DNA of 64,000 nucleotides from assembly GCA_966674685.1 (NCBI GenBank), contig CBKWJC010000016.1, forward strand, positions 1 through 64,000. Direction: 5' to 3'. A program made the position numbers and the translations under genes. The DNA comes from Thainema sp966674685 (GTDB lineage Bacteria; Cyanobacteriota; Cyanobacteriia; Phormidesmidales; Phormidesmidaceae). The notes under the pieces are model-generated. The model was not told the origin of the DNA. It made no database searches and saw nothing but the letters and a program-made list of their open reading frames with translations. Shown here in pieces: positions 59,954 through 64,000 of this stretch. Every line of letters starts with the position of its first letter. The stretch's first letter is position 1.

Positions 59954-62080
59954 CTACAACCGCTGCAAAATCACAATTGAGCGAGCAGCAACGGGAATAG
60001 CCTGATCAGCCGTGAAAATCCGCTCTTCGGTGACAAATCTAGGTTCCTTTGTGTCAATTTTCACTGACCAGTGATATTCACGGAAGATCTTAGGTAGATA
60101 AAACTCGATCGTTTCGTAGTGGGCATTGAAAAATATCAAAAAGTCATTGTCGCTGATTCGTTCACCCTGGCTACCCGGACTAGGAATTTTGTCCCCGTTT
60201 AGAAAGACGCCGATTGATTTGATAAAACCTGCGTCCCACTGTTCCGCCGTCATCTCGGTGCCATCGGGATTGTGCCAGCTAATGTCGGTCACCTCAAAGC
60301 CGTGAATCGCCCGACCCTGGAACCACTTACGCCGCCGAAAAACCGGGTGCTGCTTGCGGAAGTAGATCAGCTCTCGACAGAAGTTGATGAGGTCTTCATT
60401 CCCTTCCGGCAGCTGCCAGTCAAACCAGGAGATTTCGTTGTCTTGGCAGTAGGCATTGTTGTTGCCCAGTTGGGTGCGGCCAATTTCATCACCCCCCAGC
60501 AGCATTGGCACACCTTGAGACAGCATCAGGGTCGTGAGAAAGTTGCGCCGCTGCTGCTCGCGAAGCTGTAGAACGTCGGGATCATCGGTCAAGCCTTCTT
60601 CCCCGCAGTTCCAGGAACGGTTATGGCTTTCACCATCACGGTTATCCTCACCATTGTCTTCGTTGTGCTTATCGTTGTAGCTGACCAAGTCGTTGAGCGT
60701 GAAGCCATCGTGAGCCGTGATGAAGTTAATGCTGGCATTCGGCTGTCGGCCATTCATCTGGAAGTAGAGATCGGGGCTACCTGTGAACCGATAGGCAAAC
60801 TCGCCCAGGGTTTCATCCTGACCGCGCCAGAAGTCGCGTACCGTATCGCGATACTTACCGTTCCACTCTGACCAGTTGACCGGAAAGTTGCCCACCTGAT
60901 AGCCACCCGTACCCACATCCCAGGGTTCGGCAATCAGCTTCACACCTGCTAGGACTGGATCTTGGTGAATCAGATCGAAGAACGCAGACAGTCGATCTAC
61001 ATCGTATAGTTCTCGGGCCAGGGCGGAGGCCAAATCAAACCGGAAGCCATCTACATGCATTTCAGATACCCAATAGCGCAGGCTATCCATAATCAGCTTG
61101 AGTACCTGGGGACTCCGCATGTGCAGAGAGTTGCCGCAGCCTGTGAAATCCATGTAGTAGCGAGGATCATCTTCGACTAGACGGTAGTAGCTAACGTTGT
61201 CAACCCCGCGCAGCGAGAGCGTGGGGCCAAGGTGGTTGCCTTCGCCCGTGTGGTTGTACACCACGTCTAGAATTACCTCAATACCTGCCTGGTGCAGGGT
61301 TTTCACCATTTCCTTGAACTCCGTGACCTGCTCTCCTAAGATGCCGCTGGAGCTATAGCCTGCGAACGGAGCGAAAAAGTTAATCGAGTCGTAGCCCCAG
61401 TAGTTACGCAGTTCTTTGTCGGCCAAATGTCCGGGGCGAGACAGAAAGTGATGAATCGGCATCAGCTCGACTGCTGTGATACCTAGCCGCTGCAAATGCT
61501 CAATTGCGACAGGATGAGCCATCCCCGCGTAGGTACCTTGTAGTTCTGCGGGAATGTCGGGATGCAGCTTAGTGAACCCTTTGACATGCACCTCGTAGAT
61601 CACGGTTTCATGCCAGGGAGTCAGCGGTAGGGTGTCATCTTCCCAGTCAAAGGTTTCATCAACGACGACGGACTTGGGTACGAGGGAAGCGCTGTCAAGA
61701 TCTGAGAAGGAGAGGTCTTCGTCTGGGCTTTCCCAGTCGTAGCCGAATAGCTCCGGCCCGTTGCTAACTTCACCTGAAATGGCTTTAGCATAGGGGTCGA
61801 TCAGCAGCTTGTTGGGGTTGAAGCGGTGTCCCTCCTGAGGGGCGTAGGGGCCATGTACGCGGTAGCCGTACTCTTGGCCTGGGCCGATACCGGGGAGGTA
61901 GCCGTGCCAGACAAAATTGCTGACTTCGGTTAGTGGAACGCGAGTCTCTTCGCCATTTTTATCGAATAGGCATAAATCGACCGCAGTTGCATGTTCTGAA
62001 AATAAGGCAAAGTTCGTGCCTTTGCGATCCCAAGTTGCTCCCAGAGGATAAACATTACCAGGCCAAATTGCAACATGCAT
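59954..62080 (-). CDS. glgX: Glycogen debranching enzyme (isoamylase type)
   Basis: About 708 aa, GH13 debranching enzyme removing alpha-1,6 branches from glycogen. An N-terminal CBM48-like domain (YPLGATWDRKGTNFALFSEH, VHGPYAP) is followed by the (beta/alpha)8 barrel with DVVYNHTGEG, DGFRFDLASAL (catalytic Asp), KLIAEPWDVG (Glu) and ITAHDGFTLNDLVSYNDKHN (Asp). ATG 62080 (MHVAIWPGNVYPLG) is preferred; 62110 would add ten residues. Length agrees with GlgX/TreX. Confidence 0.92.
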   Translation of the reverse strand: MHVAIWPGNVYPLGATWDRKGTNFALFSEHATAVDLCLFDKNGEETRVPLTEVSNFVWHGYLPGIGPGQEYGYRVHGPYAPQEGHRFNPNKLLIDPYAKAISGEVSNGPELFGYDWESPDEDLSFSDLDSASLVPKSVVVDETFDWEDDTLPLTPWHETVIYEVHVKGFTKLHPDIPAELQGTYAGMAHPVAIEHLQRLGITAVELMPIHHFLSRPGHLADKELRNYWGYDSINFFAPFAGYSSSGILGEQVTEFKEMVKTLHQAGIEVILDVVYNHTGEGNHLGPTLSLRGVDNVSYYRLVEDDPRYYMDFTGCGNSLHMRSPQVLKLIMDSLRYWVSEMHVDGFRFDLASALARELYDVDRLSAFFDLIHQDPVLAGVKLIAEPWDVGTGGYQVGNFPVNWSEWNGKYRDTVRDFWRGQDETLGEFAYRFTGSPDLYFQMNGRQPNASINFITAHDGFTLNDLVSYNDKHNEDNGEDNRDGESHNRSWNCGEEGLTDDPDVLQLREQQRRNFLTTLMLSQGVPMLLGGDEIGRTQLGNNNAYCQDNEISWFDWQLPEGNEDLINFCRELIYFRKQHPVFRRRKWFQGRAIHGFEVTDISWHNPDGTEMTAEQWDAGFIKSIGVFLNGDKIPSPGSQGERISDNDFLIFFNAHYETIEFYLPKIFREYHWSVKIDTKEPRFVTEERIFTADQAIPVAARSIVILQRL

Positions 62081-62534
62081 AGGTTTAAGCGTCCTTTGAA
62101 TAAATCGCAAATAAAATGATTAGCCGCAACAATTTATTTCAGCCCCTGATATAGGTCTTTAAGTACCTCCTATTGATACTGGGTGCTACTTGATGCTGGG
62201 TGCTGCCCTAGCCAAGATTTTGCCCACTGAAATTGCATATTACTTATGCATCTTAGACGGGTTCCGGTGTGATTTCCTCTAGCTAGCGGTATGACTAATG
62301 GGAGGAGTTTTGCGATCGCAGATGTTGCTCGCTAGGCATTGACTTTGGGGTTGAGACCTTGAGGAAATCTAGCGTTGGAACGTTGGAACGTTGGAACGCT
62401 TTTAGAGTTTCTCTACGTCCTAACCTATGTCATTACGGTGCTAACCCTTATCTCATTTCCAACCTTGTGAAGAGTCATGATCGGTGACTGCCTCGTTATT
62501 GTGCAGGAGTTGTACGCATTGAGAGAATGGCACC
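62081..62534. other. Intergenic region with a CGTTGGAA triplet repeat
   Basis: No gene. Three exact 8-nt units CGTTGGAA occur in tandem at 62373-62396. One HIP1 site lies at about 62313. The promoter of glgX must be at the left side. Confidence 0.5.
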
Positions 62535-62786
62535 ATGTCCAACGAAAACGAATCGAACGAATCGAAACGGCGAGACGCAGGAGCGCGGGTTCGCGGCAAT
62601 AATGAGATTTCTGAGCAAGCCTACGTCAGTTCGACTGATAAAGAAGATTTAGCCTCTGCCACCCACGGCAGCAATATTCCAATCGACGACGAGACGGATC
62701 AGGACGGTGAAATTCTGGATGATGTACCGCAGCAGTACAGTGAATCCTACGGTACAGGCGTTCAACAACCGCCCCAAGCTCGGTAG
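62535..62786 (+). CDS. Small acidic hydrophilic protein
   Basis: An 83-aa protein rich in Asn, Glu, Asp, Ser and Gly, with no hydrophobic segment (MSNENESNESKRRDAGARVR; DDETDQDGEILDDVPQQYSE). Probably disordered. Such proteins are common in cyanobacteria with no assigned role. An AGGAG lies at 62506-62510, too far upstream to be clearly its ribosome site, and the frame is clean. It is followed 41 nt later by the hydrolase gene, maybe co-transcribed. Confidence 0.55.
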   Translation: MSNENESNESKRRDAGARVRGNNEISEQAYVSSTDKEDLASATHGSNIPIDDETDQDGEILDDVPQQYSESYGTGVQQPPQAR

Positions 62787-62827
62787 AGTATACTCAACAC
62801 TCAACGGGCTATGAGAGGAAATTAAAT

Positions 62828-63910
62828 ATGTTGCGACACGTTGGCGTTGGCGTTGCTGTTGGGATGGGCTTGAGTGCGATCGCACCTTGGTTGGCGATTG
62901 AAGCCACTGCTCAGCCATCGGTTCCAACCATTCCAGATCTAATCGACAGCGCAACAGAAGAATTACCGCCAGCACTGCCCACGACTCCAAACCAAGCGGC
63001 ACCGTCTGCGGCTCCGGTGCTGTTTGCGGATGTCGAACAGTACGAAACTGAGATCGCGGGCGATCCGACCGATATTTACATTCCGATTAATCCTGAAAGT
63101 GACTTTGGTTCTGCGGCTGAGACCGAGATGGCGGTATCGCTACCGATTGCATTGCTGTTGCCCGGTGCGCTGGTTGACCCGGATCAGTATTCTGAATTTG
63201 CTAGTCAGGTGGCAAAGTATGGCTTTGTCGTAGCTGTGCCCAGCCATGTGCGATCGCTACCTGAGTTTGGCTTTGAGGGTGAGCTAGCCGAAGCTGCCCA
63301 AATTACCAACGTGCTGAGCTACATGGCAGCGGCTCAAACCGATCCAGACTCGCCGCTAGCTGGACGACTCATGCCTGACAAAATGGCGCTACTGGGTCAC
63401 TCCCACGGCGGCGCGGTGGGGCTGATGGCCATCGGCGATCTCTGTATGTTTCCCTTTTGCGTCGGTGAGTTTGAGCGACCAGATGCCGTGATGGCCGGAG
63501 CATTTTACGGCGTGAATACCTTCAACCCAGAAACAGGCGAGTTCGGCGCAATCGATAACAACAGCATTCCGGTGGCGCTGATTCAAGGTAGCGCCGAGGG
63601 TGTCTCAACGCCCGATGAAGGCATCGCCACTTACGAACGGATTGCTGATTCGCCGAAAGTGTTTGTCACAGTAGACGGCGCAAACCACTACGGCGTTACC
63701 AACGTCAACAATCCAGATGGAGCGCAACCAGATGAAAGCGCTCCGACTGTTTCATCTGAAGCCAGTATTAGCGCGATCGCAGATTGGACGGGTTTATTTC
63801 TGCGCGCCCATTTGTGGAACGACCAAGCCGCGTTTGACTACATTTACGACATGGGCGACGCTCAGGACGACCGAGTTGAAGTGATTGCCAACCCCGGCGA
63901 AACCCCATAA
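62828..63910 (+). CDS. Secreted alpha/beta hydrolase (chlorophyllase/dienelactone-hydrolase-like)
   Basis: A 360-aa protein. The signal peptide (MLRHVGVGVAVGMGLSAIAP, then WLAIEATAQPS) is followed by an alpha/beta hydrolase: LPIALLLPGALVDPDQYSEF as the first strand, and MALLGHSHGGAVGLMAI with Ser in GHSHGG as nucleophile. Likely Asp and His come from later loops (VALIQGSAEG; TVDGANHYGV). GAGAGGAAATTAAAT gives a ribosome site. Substrate unknown. The GHSxGG and PxALLLPG pattern is like PET-hydrolase/chlorophyllase relatives. Confidence 0.75.
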   Translation: MLRHVGVGVAVGMGLSAIAPWLAIEATAQPSVPTIPDLIDSATEELPPALPTTPNQAAPSAAPVLFADVEQYETEIAGDPTDIYIPINPESDFGSAAETEMAVSLPIALLLPGALVDPDQYSEFASQVAKYGFVVAVPSHVRSLPEFGFEGELAEAAQITNVLSYMAAAQTDPDSPLAGRLMPDKMALLGHSHGGAVGLMAIGDLCMFPFCVGEFERPDAVMAGAFYGVNTFNPETGEFGAIDNNSIPVALIQGSAEGVSTPDEGIATYERIADSPKVFVTVDGANHYGVTNVNNPDGAQPDESAPTVSSEASISAIADWTGLFLRAHLWNDQAAFDYIYDMGDAQDDRVEVIANPGETP

Positions 63911-64000
63911 TGTGCAGCTCATGTTAAGCAATTGATACAAACCCGAAAACGTCACGTTTCGTAATAGAGATTTAGGTGTGAAGCGCGATCGCACTCCCCA

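Noticed and set aside
1..64000. tRNA, rRNA, integrase or transposase genes marking island borders
   Set aside because: Looked for by motif and context on both strands; none could be supported.

Overview
The window is chromosomal DNA of a cyanobacterium. The evidence is a very high density of the HIP1 octamer GCGATCGC, a high-light-inducible protein, an adjacent Flv3/Flv1 flavodiiron pair, a GUN4 domain, PEP-CTERM proteins and several cyanobacterial intergenic repeat families. A filamentous Leptolyngbya-like host is plausible, but I cannot fix the genus. I see no rRNA, tRNA, CRISPR array or intact insertion sequence.

Layout. 0-10 kb: secreted and sugar-related genes (a GH57 branching enzyme, dTDP-glucose dehydratase, two glycosyltransferases, a phospholipase D-like protein), a short TIR protein and a PEP-CTERM protein. 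10-23 kb: one chemotaxis-type cluster, cheR(TPR)-cheW(double)-mcp-mcp-mcp-cheA(hybrid)-cheB, with long palindromic repeats in most of its gaps. Its composition is Wsp-like (CheR-TPR, CheW, CheA-REC, CheB) and it has no free CheY. 23-26 kb: a CPA2 cation/proton antiporter preceded by a 94-aa gene with a long structured leader. 26-31 kb: a small gene plus retropepsin pair, a membrane NACHT NTPase fused to a GUN4 domain, an ABM-domain protein and a PEP-CTERM protein. 31-44 kb: core genes hli, pyrG, mscS, flv3 and flv1 (with a four-helix-bundle/IVP gene inserted between them), then an orphan DNA methyltransferase, a pRiA4b ORF-3 family protein and a HTH regulator. 44.5-46.7 kb: a class II (B12-dependent) ribonucleotide reductase.

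46.8-55.8 kb is an accessory, defence-like island. It holds a long Argonaute with an intact DEDD tetrad, a GIY-YIG nuclease 55 nt downstream, then a string of small overlapping two-gene modules: DUF6883/DUF4926, small protein/retropepsin, DUF433/DUF5615, Phd/VapC with a gutted toxin, and HigB/HigA. It ends with an AT-rich two-gene membrane operon of unknown function. HIP1-rich spacer repeats separate many of the modules, while the pAgo gene and the last operon have no complete HIP1 site that I can see.

55.9-64 kb: a second copy of the 94-aa gene with the same promoter and structured leader, this time upstream of a CASTOR/POLLUX-like ion channel. Then come a CPBP membrane protease, glgX, a small acidic protein and a secreted alpha/beta hydrolase.

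The strongest candidates for something undescribed are: (1) the duplicated leader RNA plus 94-aa gene, each next to an ion-transport gene, with compatible base-pair changes and a possible anti-Shine-Dalgarno switch; (2) the pAgo plus LEM-3-like GIY-YIG pair; (3) the NACHT-GUN4 fusion; (4) the unknown membrane operon at 53.8-55.8 kb; and (5) palindrome families in which a conserved tail sits beside unrelated but perfectly self-complementary hairpins.
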